Notes: generated by a model from the letters alone, not told the origin. A stretch of DNA of 64,000 nucleotides from Candidula unifasciata (GCA_905116865.2 CAJHNH020005013.1:405001-469000); one strand, 5' to 3'. Numbered from the stretch's first letter, positions 13,801 through 22,222 are shown. Made by a program: numbers and translations.

Positions 13801-16800
13801 AAATGTTACTGATTTGATGCAGGTTTAAAAGTTTCAATTTTATTTTATTTGTACCGTCATTTGGCTGATACAACAGAAAGAAAAAAAAACATGATAGGTC
13901 AAAGAAAAATTAAATTTTATCAAATTAAAAAAATTACATGCAGTGCATCCCTTTATCAGAACTTTCTTGAAGTATGACAGAGAATTAAAACATGACCATG
14001 AATCATGACATTCAATAAAATTAAGAAAGAAAATCTGTTGTACCAACAATTTTATGAATGACTGCTGGTTGTGGAAAGGCATGAAACCATATTTTAGTAA
14101 AGTATGTAATGGAAATAATGTTTTTATGCATATTAGTTTGTTTAGGCATTGGATTTGAATATTTTGACTTCCTGAGTGGGTTCTGAGGCCCCATTGTGGG
14201 GAGAACAAGAATAGACCCACTGTATCCCTAAAAAATCATGTCGTAAGAATTGACTAATTGGGGGGGGGGGGGGGGGGGGGATTTCCTTCAAAGTTGGAGT
14301 GCATCTTCATGAGAGGCAGTAGACTAACAATCTGCATACAGATAAGGCAGATATGTAAAACAGATGTGCACATAACACTTAGGTTCAGGAACAAGACTAA
14401 GGTCCAGAGGTGGATGAAAAACCAGAACTTTCCACTGGAGTTTACAACTGGTGAACACAAAGAAGAAGAAGCAGTATGTTGACAAAGAAATACCTAAAAT
14501 CTGTGAGAAAGGGAAGCATTATCTACCAATTCTAAATCACAGTCATCTATATGCTGTGCTGAAGGATCAACTGATAATATCTGACATATATTAAGTTTCT
14601 ACAGATGAGAAATTTTAGTATTGGACTTGCAAGCCCAACTGTTTCTAAGGTTGGATAGGGAAATGAGATCTTTGCAAAACAGTGGAGACGGTGCTTTGCT
14701 ACTAAATCAGATACATGCAAGCTCTTCACAGAGATCAAATCATAAATCAGACAGTTGATTCATGATAATTTCCACCCAGGTGATAGGATCATCTGTACAG
14801 TTAGATCTGTGTTGAGAAGCACACAAAAAGTGCATGGGGTTCATTGCAAAAGCGAATGGGCGTCAAATAGCACAACAGTATACAACACCACAACATTCAG
14901 TTTGAGGATGAAGGTTTGTCCACAGCAGCGTTTTGCTGGGCTGAGAACCAGCTGCACACAAATTTGTGACTAACAGACTCACAAAATATGCTAAGAAAGG
15001 CATGCTCTGTTCAGAATGGAAATAATCACTATGGAGGTTCTTTTGGATACTTTCTCCAGGGCATGCAGGGAAATGAAAAGAGAGACAGACTGGCTAATGC
15101 TGCACCACTGGGTGATGACTTAATGCATGGCAAACCAGATGTTGTCAAGCTCCTTTTGGTGCCAGGAAATACTGGGGAAGCATAAACAGATTATTACAAT
15201 GTGGAAAGAATGGTGTGGCGGGAATGACCATGGTATCTGACCAAGAAACCCAAGATGGACGTTCAAGCAGACAGCATCTGGTACTGTTGAAACTGGACTC
15301 TTTGCTGGCTGCTGTAGATGAGGACAGAGCATATATTGAAATGTCCAGAGTGCTATGTTGTTGGTTCTTGACAGAAGCACAGAACAACCTGAATGTCAGT
15401 TTATTGGACTGAAACAGTTACAGTTCAGTTTTCCAGAGGATTCACAACCAAGCTGCCAGTTTAAGAATGTTAAGTCAGCTTTACTGCAAGCAAATGGTTT
15501 TAATAAAAAATAACGCACCTTGCCATGTTTCTGCTTCCATTGCAGATAACTCTAAAGGCACGCAGGATTTGTTGAAGAAGTGCTTGCAGTATTTCAGGGA
15601 TGCTGCAGAAAGCTATGTGAAGGTAGGCATGGAGTGCCTAGGCACTAAAGACAGTTTAAACAAAAATAAAACTCTGTCTTTACCACTTTTAGTGCAGTGT
15701 AGCACAGATGGGGTGTGGAGGGGACCTGAAGACTTAGGGCTATTGCAGTCCCTACACTAGACTGCAGTCCAGTAGGGGGAGGGGACCTGAAGACTTAGGG
15801 CTATTGCAGTCCCTACACTAGACTGCAGTCCAGTAGCAAAAATCTGCATCCCTCCCTGAGGATCGAACCTGGGTCTTGCATTAGAGCCCAGCGAGGTAAC
15901 CATTCAGCCAGCCGCTCCTAAATAAAAACTGCTGTAGCAAATGCAGGGCTGTGTGGGGTTATGTGACTGTCTATGGTTGGTTCCTGTAGTGAGTCTCATT
16001 TTCTCCTAGATAAATTATGTCTTAGACAGAATGACGTCAGTAATAAATGTGAGTGGAATATTTTGAGTCTAACTGGGACAGCACGTGAGTTGTAGAGAAA
16101 AGGGTGACAGTCAAACTTCACGTGAAGTATAATTATTCACATGTAGAGAAATGCTGACAGTTAAACTTCATGTGAAGTATAATTATTCACGGGGGTCACA
16201 CAAAAACTGCTGGCCATATGGAATTCGTGGAAATTAAGGAACACGGAGAATTCGGGAGTACGAAGAGGGGCATTAGAAGGCTATATAATGCCTTAGAAAG
16301 TGCTGGGAGTCAGTCTCGTTTAGGCCTAGGAAATGAATACATGAAGTATGATGGAGTGTCTGCGGGATCCAGAAAGAGTGTTTAAGTCCGATGGGTCTGC
16401 ACAGTGTTTTTCCAACGCCTACCTGGCCATCAGTAGAGGCGAACGGAAGTCGTAGCCAGCTGAGAATGTTTGTGTTTTGATCGGATGGAATCGTCATTAT
16501 TCATTCAATTGTTGGATTGAATGTGTATTATAAGGTAAAGTTGACATGTTAGATAAGTGAGGATAGATATGAGTGACTATGTTGTCCAATAACATTTACA
16601 GGCTGCAATACCAGTGAGTGAACAAAATAAACAACTCTGTAAGTGTAATTTAGATCGTTCGCAAGCTTCCATGTTTTCTTGTGTGTTGTCAGTCAGTGAA
16701 TGCCAGAAGAAGACAACAGAGAGTCATTTCAGTTCCAATTACTTGACCTGTTCAACTTGGGAGGCATAATCCTGGGATCATTCAATTAATCAAGTAACAG

Positions 16801-19800
16801 AAAGTATTATGAACGGCACTCATAGAAAGAAGTAGAAAGATAGAAGAACACACTAGACAACATAAAAATTGAAAGCTATAGTTACCGTGCCGGGAATTGA
16901 ACCTGTCACCTCCAGATGGCGTCTGCGCCTCGCCATGAATACAAGTGCACTAAGATACATGGTCAACTCGGCACCCCCAAAAAATGGTGTCTCATTGGCC
17001 ATGTCTATCGTACAGCTTGAAATCCACGACTATGGAATATGGACAGAATTCATTTCAACCCATTTATTATGTTTATTTATTATGTTATTATGTTTATTTA
17101 TGGGATCATTCAAAGAACACAAAGTTCCAAGAAGCTTAATTTAAAAAAAAAAAACCCGGTGCAGAGTGAAATATTTTGTGTCCAGTAATTATGTGGAAGT
17201 GTTAATTTGTTAATTTATAATCTAACCTTAGAAAAAATAACCCTGTATTAACTGCTTATTAGGTTCATATTATTTCATTTATTTTTATATAGAATTGTTT
17301 GTGTCTCGAATGCATAATAAGAAAAAATCAATGCTCCAGGCTCTCCCAGGCAAAGCACTTACCTTGTGCTCTGAAGATCATGGTGTTATTTTAGGAATGC
17401 CTTACTCGGTTCATGGATGCCATGTTTTTTAGAAATCCCCATGAAAAAATTGGGGGTGAAGGTGTTAACTGGGGGTATAGATGTCATCCTGGGGGCTGAT
17501 ACTCTAAGGAGGTATCTGCCTATCTGTATCAGAAAGCTGAGCCAGATAGGATACAATCCAATGCAGTGAAGTCAGGTCTAGTGGATAGACGCTTGCCTGC
17601 AGATTGGAAGGCTGTGGGTTCTGGTCCTGACGGGGACCGGACTTTTTTTTAAAAATGACCTTGGCTCCCAGGTTAGCCCAGCCTTGAGTAGGTACCAGGT
17701 ATAATCCTGGAAAGTAAAGGCAGCAGGCATGATGCTGATCACATCACCAACTATTTGGTCTATACAATATAGGTCTAGCCCTATATACCCAGTACGCAGT
17801 GAATCCACATCACTCGCCAGAATGGCAGACTTGGTAATTAAGATCGGCACAGCAAAAAACGAGACGCACACCAGACACGCCAGAAGACTTGTTAATCAAC
17901 ATAGAACTGGTACTATTAGCCATCGGACGTTGGGGTTCATACTGAGGGGAGGATCTGAGCACCTATGGACATGTCCAGATAGCAATGAGGATAACCCAAC
18001 TAACTAACTAACTAACTAATACCCAGTACGTCTGAAGGCGTGGAAATAGGGTCCTTTTCTTTTTCAGCGAAATCAGTCCTTTTATCTGTAATCACATTTT
18101 TTAATACTACAGTGTTTTATCAAGGAAATGCATGATTCTTATACAAATCCTGCAATTGATTATGAACAGGACAACAGTGTCAGAAAAGCTCAACATTGTG
18201 TCAAGCAAGCAAGACTGTTATCCCTGCAGCTCCAACTGTTGCCTAACGGTGTAAATGTCATTAATTTGAACAGAGATCAAGTGGCAGCCTTTGTCAACAG
18301 TCATGGGAGGTTTATTGAGGTCAGATATTGTGTTGTTTATTTGTTCTGCTTCCATAGAATATTATTAACAGTATTTCAGAAGATAACAAGTATCTTATAT
18401 AACAAATAACTCTCATTAAACATCAGAAAACGAGTACTGAAATGTTATGTCAGGCGAGCCTGTTTTGTTGTATGGCAGTGAATCTTGAATTGTGAACAAA
18501 TTAAGAAGAGTTTGGAGGTAACTGAATGGGGTTCTTTAGAAGAATATTGCGAATACCTTGGACTGCCAGAATAACTAACAATGATTGCCTGGAAATGGCT
18601 AATGAAAGAAGAACATTATATACAACAATAAAAAGGAGACATAATTCTTTGGTCATTTGATGAGAAAAAGAGCACTGGAAAATATCCTGATGACTGGAAA
18701 GATCATTGGTATAAGAGGCAGAGGCAGACCAAGAGAAATGATGGTGGATGGCTTAGGACAGTGGCATGGAGGAATATAATCAGTGGAATTGATCAAGAAC
18801 ACCAAAGACCGAGATCTGTGGAGATACATGAACGCCTACGCCAGCTGGCAAGGCACTTGATGATGACACTACATGAACGCTTACGCCAGCTGGCAAGGCA
18901 CTTGATGATGACACTGAGAAACAGATTAAATGTTTAGAGCATATTTTGTTTAATGCAGTCACCAAAACAATCACTACATCTGAGAAAATTGAAACCTTTA
19001 CTATTTTTATGCATTTTGTTATCACCTTGTTATGGTTGAATGTGCTTTTTTTCAACTTAAGTGTAAAGTTGGCTAGTTTTCAACTTTTTATTGTAAAATA
19101 GCCTTATCAACTTTTTACTGGAAATAGGACAGCACCATATGCTCATTATACCTCAAGGCATGAAAATTTCTCTTTTATTTTTCATTATTTATTTTAAAAT
19201 GTTTTATCTGTAGTTACATGGCATGAACTTAGTATCTGTTCCCAGTCTCATAGTGATGTTTTTCGGTAGAATATTGTGGTATGCATTAGTGCTTTTGTAA
19301 CTGCATCTGACTACATACACTGCTGTGGTTATAGTGTTCTGGCCATGTGGGATTCTATCGCGGTACGAGGAAAATTGACCTGCATCTAGAGCATTTTTAT
19401 GGGGCAGCTTTCAGATCAACAGTTGTATTGAAGATTATGGGTGGATCAAAGCGCCATGATGATGCTTTTGTTAACCACTACGTAACTTCTTCTTCTTCTT
19501 CACTCCCTTTTATGTTTTTTTAAACTGCTTCAGGGGTCAGGAAAAGTATAAGGTTCTGCTTCTTATTCTGCTAGGTGCCTTATCCATAGACACATCATAC
19601 TGTTGTAGAGTTTCTTTGATGTTATCTTTCCGTATTGTTCTTGGTCATCTTTTATGCCACATCTTTCTCTTCTGGTGTATTCCTTGTATGGTATGGCATC
19701 ACAAAGCATTCTGTCCATATAGGTAAATCATTTTATTTGCCATCTTGTAATTTTGTATTGGTCTGTGCCAACTTTTTCTCTGATTATTACATAGCTTAAT

Positions 19801-22088
19801 CCATTAGTCTCCGCAGATGTGCACTGCCCTTAAATTTGCAATGCATTAGTAATTATTGCTCTTATTGTGTCTCTTAACTTGCCTTTTACCTTAAATCTGG
19901 CACATTTTAAGATGTGTTTTTATTGATTATCCTTGTACCAGGCCATGGTCGTATCAGATGCCTATGACAGAAGAGCAGATTGGGCAGAAGCAGTCTACAA
20001 TAATGTGGTTATTAATGGAGACATGCGATACTTGCAAGAAATGAGGCTTCATGTACACATCACATCAGCCCTAGTTGAAGACGTGGTTAAAAGGTATTGT
20101 TGAAAATCATAATTGACACATCATACATTTACCGACTGCAAACTCCAGCAGACAGTTCTCGTTGATCACCCACATCCGGACTTTGGCCTTGCCTTAGGGC
20201 TTGAGTTTCGCATAGACATCCGTTTTACAGATCACGCACATTTTTGTGCAGATTTGTTGGTTCCTCAGACATAAGAATGTGCACTCTGATTTATGAGGAA
20301 ATACCCCTAATTCTTTGTCGGTGTCTATGGCTTAGGCTTTGCGAATGTGCATCGTAATGCCGGGTTACCGGATTTAATTCCAGCTGCGGACAGTTGGTCT
20401 TGTTTAAGTTTTGAAAGTGGTACCAAGAGCTGCAGAGGAAGCAGTGGCAAACTACTGAACGGAAAATTTGCCTATAAAAACCACAACAGCCAAAAAAATG
20501 CTGGGGTTGGTTCTGCAACATCCTTTAAGGATACACAACCTTCTTAACCCCTAATTACTCAGCTTTTATGACATGCTTGTTGAGGGGGGCAGTGGGCCTA
20601 TTCTGCCCCCCCCCCCTCCTTCCCCAAATGGGGCCCCCGAACTCATTCAGGGACCCACTGAGTGCCATTTTTTTTTTAGAGCTTTAGAAATTTTTTTTGG
20701 CGTGGAGGGGTGTCAGCACATGAACTGATGTATCCTGATGGAGATCACAGATTGTGGAGAGGCATGGTCACCCACGCCTGTGGTCAAGGCACTTGATGAT
20801 GATGAAATACTTCTTTACTGATTAGGGAAAAAAGTCTTTTACTCACACCTGTATGTTGCTACAGGATAGACACACATCCTAAACATTTCTGCTATTTTAT
20901 AAATCAGTGAATTGACATTACCTTTCACAGTCTGCTGTGAATGAAAGAATAAATCAGTCAAGAACCACTGCACTTTGAACATTCACACCTATGCTTCCCT
21001 CCTGTAAAGTTTACCAGGCACATATGAATTGTAAGAGCCATGTTAACGGAGTGGCTAGATTTCACCTGCCAGCCCAAAGGTCTTGGGCTCAAAGGTTAAA
21101 GACTTTTCCCCCTCCACAATTGACCTTTGCTCCCAGGTCGACCCAGCTTAAAATGGTTACCATGTAGTGTCCTCAAAAGTAAAGGCAGGATGTTGATCGC
21201 ATCACCCATAGAATATCAGTCCCTCCTTAACATCATTATCTTGTTGTGCCATTATGTGTCCCATAAGGCTCACAGGCTATTCCTCCATTCTCTTCTGTCC
21301 TGTGCAACCTCTTCGATATCATGTATGGAATCCAGTCCAGTACCTTTGGCCTCTCTCATTAGTAATCATTTTAAGGTTAATTTTGGACGTTTTTATCTCC
21401 TTCCGTCCCTTTATTTCCCATTTTAATGCCTTTTTGGTGATTTTCTGTTTCTTTTAAGGATAAGTCCAATATAGCGCTGTCTTCTTTATCTTATAACTTT
21501 TGTTACCAGTAATTGCAGAGACATTTCTCTTATTATTTCACTTATCTTAAATTCATCAAATTTTGTGTTCAACATTTTCCTCAGACATTTTTTTTTCAAA
21601 TGTATTTAGCTTTTGTTCCATGTCTTTATTAGTTCTCTAACTTTCACTATCATATGTTAATATTAAAATCATGTTTGAATTAAAAATTTGTAACTTGGTT
21701 TTAAACGTTCAGACTTTATACTCTTTATTTTGTTCAGGTTTGTAGAAGCTGCTGATTCCTTGGAAGTGCATGTTATAATTTGTTTTTTTTTGACTAACAA
21801 TATAAAAAAAAAAAAAAATAAACACGAAATGATTTGGCATAGAAGAAAAGTCCTTTACTTACTTCCTTTACATATATGATATTTTCTTTTAAAACAATTT
21901 CCAGGTATAAACAAGCAACAACAAGAAACAGTGCAGCTCTGACAGCAATAACAAAGCTGCTGACACTGACCAAGGATGTTCAGCTTCAGTACAAACTGGC
22001 ATCTGAGCTTGGCCTCACTGATGTGATCACGACACTGCTCAAAGGTGACACCGGTTGCTATCTTCAGGATATTATGCCAGTTTTGTAA
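595..22088 (+). CDS. SPG11: Spatacsin, C-terminal 11 exons (gene continues upstream of window)
   Basis: Spatacsin is a large cytosolic scaffold that works with spastizin and AP-5 in lysosome reformation and endosomal sorting (known for the vertebrate family). Eleven exons are seen: 595-831, 4121-4258, 4802-4868, 5812-5988, 7625-7767, 11474-11581, 12509-12677, 15546-15622, 18113-18319, 19942-20093 and 21905-22088. All introns are GT-AG, the phases join without a break, and the total is 1659 nt (552 residues plus TAA). The order of conserved blocks follows human spatacsin to its end: the YTHC block, MEGI, GVGRYSEM, AILDYLKRYQP, DAAESYVK, SDAYDRRADWAEA and the terminal TGCYLQDIM. The first visible exon has no initiator because earlier exons lie outside the window. 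No frameshift or premature stop was found. The introns are loaded with SINE and LINE fragments. The gene identification is from recalled family similarity, not a search. Confidence 0.93.
811..1353 (+). repeat. 71-72 bp tandem repeat, 8 copies, containing an exon end and 5' splice site
   Basis: Units begin at 811, 882, 954, 1025, 1097, 1168, 1239 and 1310. The first unit starts inside the coding exon, so every unit repeats the exon tail (acatgcttcaaaattgcacag) and the donor gtacag. Each period also carries a pyrimidine-rich stretch ending in tattatag, which looks like a 3' splice site. The eighth copy is partial. The copies differ by only a few bases, so the expansion is recent. Confidence 0.95.
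1354..2024. other. SPG11 intron, no gene seen
   Basis: AT-rich intron sequence with a purine tract of GAA/GGA at about 1559-1604. The tract could be the remains of a LINE or SINE tail. No exon-like block of spatacsin was seen. Confidence 0.5.
2025..3560 (-). mobile_element. LINE-I fragment (RT C-terminus + RNase H), decayed
   Basis: Read on the minus strand, 3560-2995 gives the end of a reverse transcriptase domain (KYLGVTFDRSLSFKDHIE-like block, then a RIQNEAVRVILGCT block). 2851-2465 gives the RNase H start (YTDGSV, then RMEVEAVTAVLRWLENK). 2325-2030 gives the C-terminal tail with a CPKCC-type ending. The three pieces are in different frames, so the copy is dead. It is the same family as 28820-30853 and is truncated at its 5' end. 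Confidence 0.88.
3561..4120. other. SPG11 intron, nothing specific seen
   Basis: The sequence is AT-rich without a recognisable element. It ends in the pyrimidine tract and ccag acceptor of the exon at 4121. Confidence 0.5.
4121..4258 (+). CDS. SPG11: SPG11 exon b (46 codons)
   Basis: Acceptor ccttccag, donor GAG|gtaagt, phase 0 to 0. It encodes ILELEYKDVV...FALARDFLATSGLSDDE, corresponding to the human LASQQPDRCKRAQAFISTQG region. Confidence 0.9.
4425..4636 (+). mobile_element. SINE-C copy, 5'-truncated
   Basis: It shares the family core (acatctgcctgagaggcaag, then cagaagtggatgaacaacca) and ends in GAAGAAGAAGA. It lies in the SPG11 intron after exon b. Other copies of the family are listed separately. 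Confidence 0.85.
4802..4868 (+). CDS. SPG11: SPG11 exon c (67 nt)
   Basis: Acceptor tttggcag, donor CAG|gtaaag, phase 0 to 1. It encodes VTGFLADSIVEVLKIFVKG and then DAT, an amphipathic helical stretch at the expected place. Confidence 0.88.
5140..5300 (+). mobile_element. LINE-I 3' end fragment
   Basis: The read-through matches the family tail: a degraded GKARRTYNQIVTGTIS block, then WLLKMRTEHAWECPECCDVNS in broken frames, followed by ctcaactcag and a GATGAT-like tail near 5326-5340. Confidence 0.8.
5301..5811. other. SPG11 intron, AT-rich
   Basis: No gene is seen. About 60 bp at 5610-5670 (tgtacagctaggctgtgatat) resembles 23695-23755, pointing to an unnamed dispersed repeat. Confidence 0.5.
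5812..5988 (+). CDS. SPG11: SPG11 exon d (177 nt)
   Basis: Acceptor aaatctatag, donor CTG|gtgagt, phase 1 to 1. It encodes DLETDINGGHTELIFNPSDG then MEVFSQFLKLCENTALLGDR, similar to the human FNPTEESQTFLQLTTLCQDRTLVG segment. Confidence 0.93.
6121..6440 (+). mobile_element. SINE-A copy 1 (tRNA-like head)
   Basis: The head contains a pol III box-B-like gggttcaagcc and an A-box-like ggtatggtgtc. The body (gcagttggaaattgaaaaga, cctaacggtgctgcctgggc) matches copies at 31800 and 44405. The tail is A-rich. Confidence 0.85.
6560..6970. repeat. Unnamed dispersed repeat R1, copy 1
   Basis: The block tttgttccagatgtattag and the following gttacctttc...gatcatgcta recur with changes at 58640-58700, and ctacagcacaaaataacacc recurs near 58780. 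No terminus or coding potential was found. Confidence 0.55.
7112..7377 (-). mobile_element. SINE-B copy (tRNA-like head, minus)
   Basis: On the minus strand the head has TGGTTGAGCGG (A box) and GGGTTCGCTCC (B box). The body follows (aggtcaacccagccttgag) and the 3' end is ggcgtggaaaagggtcc. It is followed on the plus side by a poly-C run and a short TA run. Confidence 0.9.
7625..7767 (+). CDS. SPG11: SPG11 exon e (143 nt)
   Basis: Acceptor cctttcag, donor ATG|gtaaag, phase 1 to 0. It encodes VLTIQTELIIMAHECYTISS and then NMEGISHVLRTAR...EYSLM, matching human LLILAHHCFTLTCHMEGI. This is one of the best conserved blocks. Confidence 0.95.
7848..7994. repeat. Simple repeats: (TC)n and poly-G
   Basis: A CT-dinucleotide run lies at 7850-7880 and a G homopolymer at 7975-7993. 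The exact length of such runs is unreliable in assemblies. Confidence 0.85.
7997..8412 (-). mobile_element. LINE-R (RTE-like) C-terminal part, 3' piece of an interrupted copy
   Basis: The minus strand reads YGCESWTLTLEMERRIQAFE then a CYRRIL block and KCHKLVWFGHMVRH, GGGRRRGGQRK. This is typical of the C-terminal region of endonuclease/reverse-transcriptase LINEs. The upstream half of the same copy is at 10729-10985, and the gap is the 2.3-kb insertion. Confidence 0.85.
8483..8687 (-). mobile_element. SINE-C nested in the 2.3-kb element, with target duplication
   Basis: The SINE body is 8495-8675 (minus). Direct repeats of CAGGAGTGTTTT flank it at 8483-8494 and 8676-8687. Its GAA tail (TTC on plus) abuts the left duplication, as expected for target-primed insertion. 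It is 5'-truncated relative to full copies. Confidence 0.92.
9215..9430 (+). repeat. About 65-bp tandem repeat inside the 2.3-kb element
   Basis: Three and a bit units contain gccgtacttcacagcacgac and ggaacgaagcagcttctca. Two overlapping frames stay open through it because of the repeat, not because of a gene. Confidence 0.85.
10729..10985 (-). mobile_element. LINE-R (RTE-like) 5' piece of the interrupted copy
   Basis: The minus strand reads EVETFKYLGFHMCNDGSCTK and then IKTRLDIATAAMSQLNTMWK, the end of the RT thumb region. It continues in 7997-8412 once the insertion is removed. A related plus-strand copy is at 25245-26068. Confidence 0.85.
11152..11362 (+). mobile_element. SINE-C copy
   Basis: It contains ttggagtgactctgcctgag, gtccagaagtggatgaacaa and a GAAGAAGAAGAA end. 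The 5' region before aaattaggg is lost. Confidence 0.85.
11474..11581 (+). CDS. SPG11: SPG11 exon f (36 codons)
   Basis: Acceptor actttcag, donor AGG|gtgagt, phase 0 to 0. It encodes IRLLTGVGRYSEMLYIFHAL then QQHHQFELLLRKGMDR, matching human VRLLTGIGRYNEMTYIFDLL. Confidence 0.97.
11600..12070 (+). mobile_element. SINE-E fragment(s), tRNA-like
   Basis: 11605-11690 has an A-box-like tggccaagggtcg and a B-box-like aggttcaaac. 11905-12065 (agatccctggagatcattgt...) matches the body of the copy at 35520-35755. Whether it is one disrupted copy or two is unclear. Confidence 0.55.
12509..12677 (+). CDS. SPG11: SPG11 exon g (169 nt)
   Basis: Acceptor tctctcag, donor TTAG|gtttgt, phase 0 to 1. It encodes EDKLKVAILDYLKRYQPDDN, then YTMVALKFTMYRDIA and RSLKHLKDKSL. 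It matches human LKTALLDYIKRCRPGDSEKH and continues in frame into the next exon. Confidence 0.94.
12678..14174. other. SPG11 intron, no gene recognised
   Basis: Mostly unique-looking AT-rich intron. 12735-12780 (ttcttcttcttgttatactt) could be the tail side of an old SINE-C. 13710-13790 is a more GC-rich patch with paired GCAGGT-type short repeats. No coding similarity was seen. Confidence 0.45.
14175..14474 (+). mobile_element. SINE-C, near full length
   Basis: It starts near ggttctgaggccccattgtg and passes through aagaatagacccactg and a 22-base G run at 14260-14281. It ends in gtgaacacaaagaagaagaa. It is one of the most complete copies. Confidence 0.88.
14750..15420 (+). mobile_element. LINE-I fragment (RNase H and 3' end)
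   Basis: In broken frames it reads FSLRMKV, LSPGHAG-like, RLANAAPLGDDLMHGKPDVV and LLAAVDEDRAYIEMSRVLC. These are RNase H and tail blocks of the LINE-I family. Confidence 0.8.
15546..15622 (+). CDS. SPG11: SPG11 exon h (77 nt)
   Basis: Acceptor cattgcag, donor AAG|gtaggc, phase 1 to 0. It encodes DNSKGTQDLLKKCLQYFRDA then AESYVK, matching human LKALTLMLDAAESYAK. Confidence 0.95.
15719..15836 (+). repeat. 62-bp tandem duplication
   Basis: The block gggacctgaagacttagggc through gactgcagtccagtag occurs at about 15719-15774 and 15781-15836 with almost no difference, so the duplication is recent. Confidence 0.95.
15840..15925 (-). mobile_element. tRNA-like SINE head (minus)
   Basis: The minus strand has TGGCTGAATGG (A box) and GGTTCGATCC (B box), spaced like a tRNA. 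No full family body could be aligned. A real tRNA is unlikely because paired acceptor ends are not evident. Confidence 0.55.
16095..16192 (+). repeat. 49-bp tandem duplication carrying a CACGTG palindrome
   Basis: Two copies of agaga..tgacagt.aaacttca.gtgaagtataattattcac occur. The first contains the perfect 14-bp palindrome ACTTCACGTGAAGT (16115-16128). The second has ACTTCATGTGAAGT (16165-16178). Confidence 0.9.
16800..17000 (-). mobile_element. SINE-I copy (minus)
   Basis: It contains gggaattgaacctgtcacct (an inverted B box, GGTTCAATTCC) and cacactagacaacat, both shared with 24560-24800. Confidence 0.7.
17575..18062 (+). mobile_element. SINE-B (plus) interrupted by a LINE tail
   Basis: 17575-17796 is the tRNA-like head and body (agtggatagacgcttgcctg, ggtagcccag-type core). 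The last ~40 bp of the SINE (ctgaaggcgtggaaataggg) follow at 18031-18062. The break is filled by 17797-18018. Confidence 0.9.
17785..18030 (+). mobile_element. 5'-truncated LINE-I-like tail with (TAAC)n end and 12-bp target duplication
   Basis: The insert 17797-18018 reads ETHTRHARRLVNQHRTGTIS, then a GFILRGGSEHLWTCPD-type CPxC end, and finishes in ACTAACTAACTAACTAA. ATACCCAGTACG flanks it at 17785-17796 and 18019-18030. This lineage differs from other LINE-I copies by the TAAC tail. Confidence 0.9.
18113..18319 (+). CDS. SPG11: SPG11 exon i (69 codons)
   Basis: Acceptor atactacag, donor GAG|gtcaga, phase 0 to 0. It encodes DNSVRKAQHCVKQARLLSLQ and later VNVINLNRDQVAAFVNSHGR, matching human DSCVRQAQHCQRLTKLITLQ and MLINLGRHKLMD. 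Confidence 0.96.
18425..18930 (+). mobile_element. LINE-R C-terminal fragment with duplicated 3' end
   Basis: It reads FFRRILRIPWTARITNNDCL-like, ANERRTLYTTIKRR, RGRGRPREMMVDGLGQW and then DRDLWRYMNAYASWQGT with a GATGAT tail. A 45-bp 3' segment is duplicated in tandem (18826-18870 and 18871-18915). Confidence 0.85.
19485..19900 (-). mobile_element. LINE-R C-terminal fragment (minus)
   Basis: The minus strand reads an IKWFTHMERMLSDAIPY-like block and a degraded KETLQQYDVSM-like block, ending in GAAGAAGAAGAA (ttcttcttcttc on plus). It is homologous to 31230-31660. Confidence 0.75.
19942..20093 (+). CDS. SPG11: SPG11 exon j (152 nt)
   Basis: Acceptor ttgtaccag, donor AAAAG|gtattg, phase 0 to 2. 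It encodes AMVVSDAYDRRADWAEAVYN then NVVINGDMRYLQEMR, matching human IVAEAYDFVPDWAEILYQQV. Confidence 0.97.
20132..20650 (-). mobile_element. SINE-C (minus) interrupted by SINE-H
   Basis: 20132-20312 carries the 3' half (tgcaaactccagcagacagt, ccgttttacagatcacgc). 20547-20650 carries the 5' half (tatgacatgcttgttgaggg, ggggcccccgaactcattca). The two halves join at the position of the SINE-H insertion. Confidence 0.9.
20303..20556 (+). mobile_element. SINE-H copy 1 with 10-bp target duplication
   Basis: The body is 20313-20546 (234 bp), flanked by ACCCCTAATT at 20303-20312 and 20547-20556. It has a tRNA-like head (ggcttaggctttgcg, gccgggttaccggatt), a middle with gcagtggcaaactactg, and a 3' end with gctggggttggttctgcaac. 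It has no poly-A or microsatellite tail. Confidence 0.93.
21035..21222 (+). mobile_element. SINE-B fragment (plus)
   Basis: Head acggagtggctagatttcac, core caggtcgacccagcttaaaa and agtaaaggcaggatgttgat. The 3' end has been replaced by LINE-R sequence. Confidence 0.75.
21222..21650 (-). mobile_element. LINE-R-like dispersed repeat (minus)
   Basis: It shares cctctctcattagtaatcat and catgtatggaatccagtcca with 55790-55990 and more weakly with 46260-46520. The assignment to a LINE is inferred from copy pattern, not from a clear protein. Confidence 0.5.
21905..22088 (+). CDS. SPG11: SPG11 last coding exon (stop at 22086-22088)
   Basis: Acceptor atttccag, phase 2 in. It encodes RYKQATTRNSAALTAITKLL, LTKDVQLQYKLASELG and then LLKGDTGCYLQDIMPVL before TAA. 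It aligns with the C-terminus of human spatacsin (DPQTGCCLKDMLAG), so the annotated stop is the natural one. Confidence 0.96.
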
Positions 22089-22222
22089 TGTCTAACATTA
22101 GTGTGTCGCTTGCATTAGAGCAACTAGCTTCATGTGTCTAGTTTTGCTCATCTGCAGCCCCTATATTTAGGCATGCACAGTTTTGTGAGAGTAGCAAACT
22201 TGAAAAAACATAAAATATAACT

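Noticed and set aside
15840..15925. Possible tRNA gene (minus)
   Set aside because: A/B-box-like sequences are present but no paired acceptor stem or clear anticodon arm. Similar heads occur in SINEs throughout the window.
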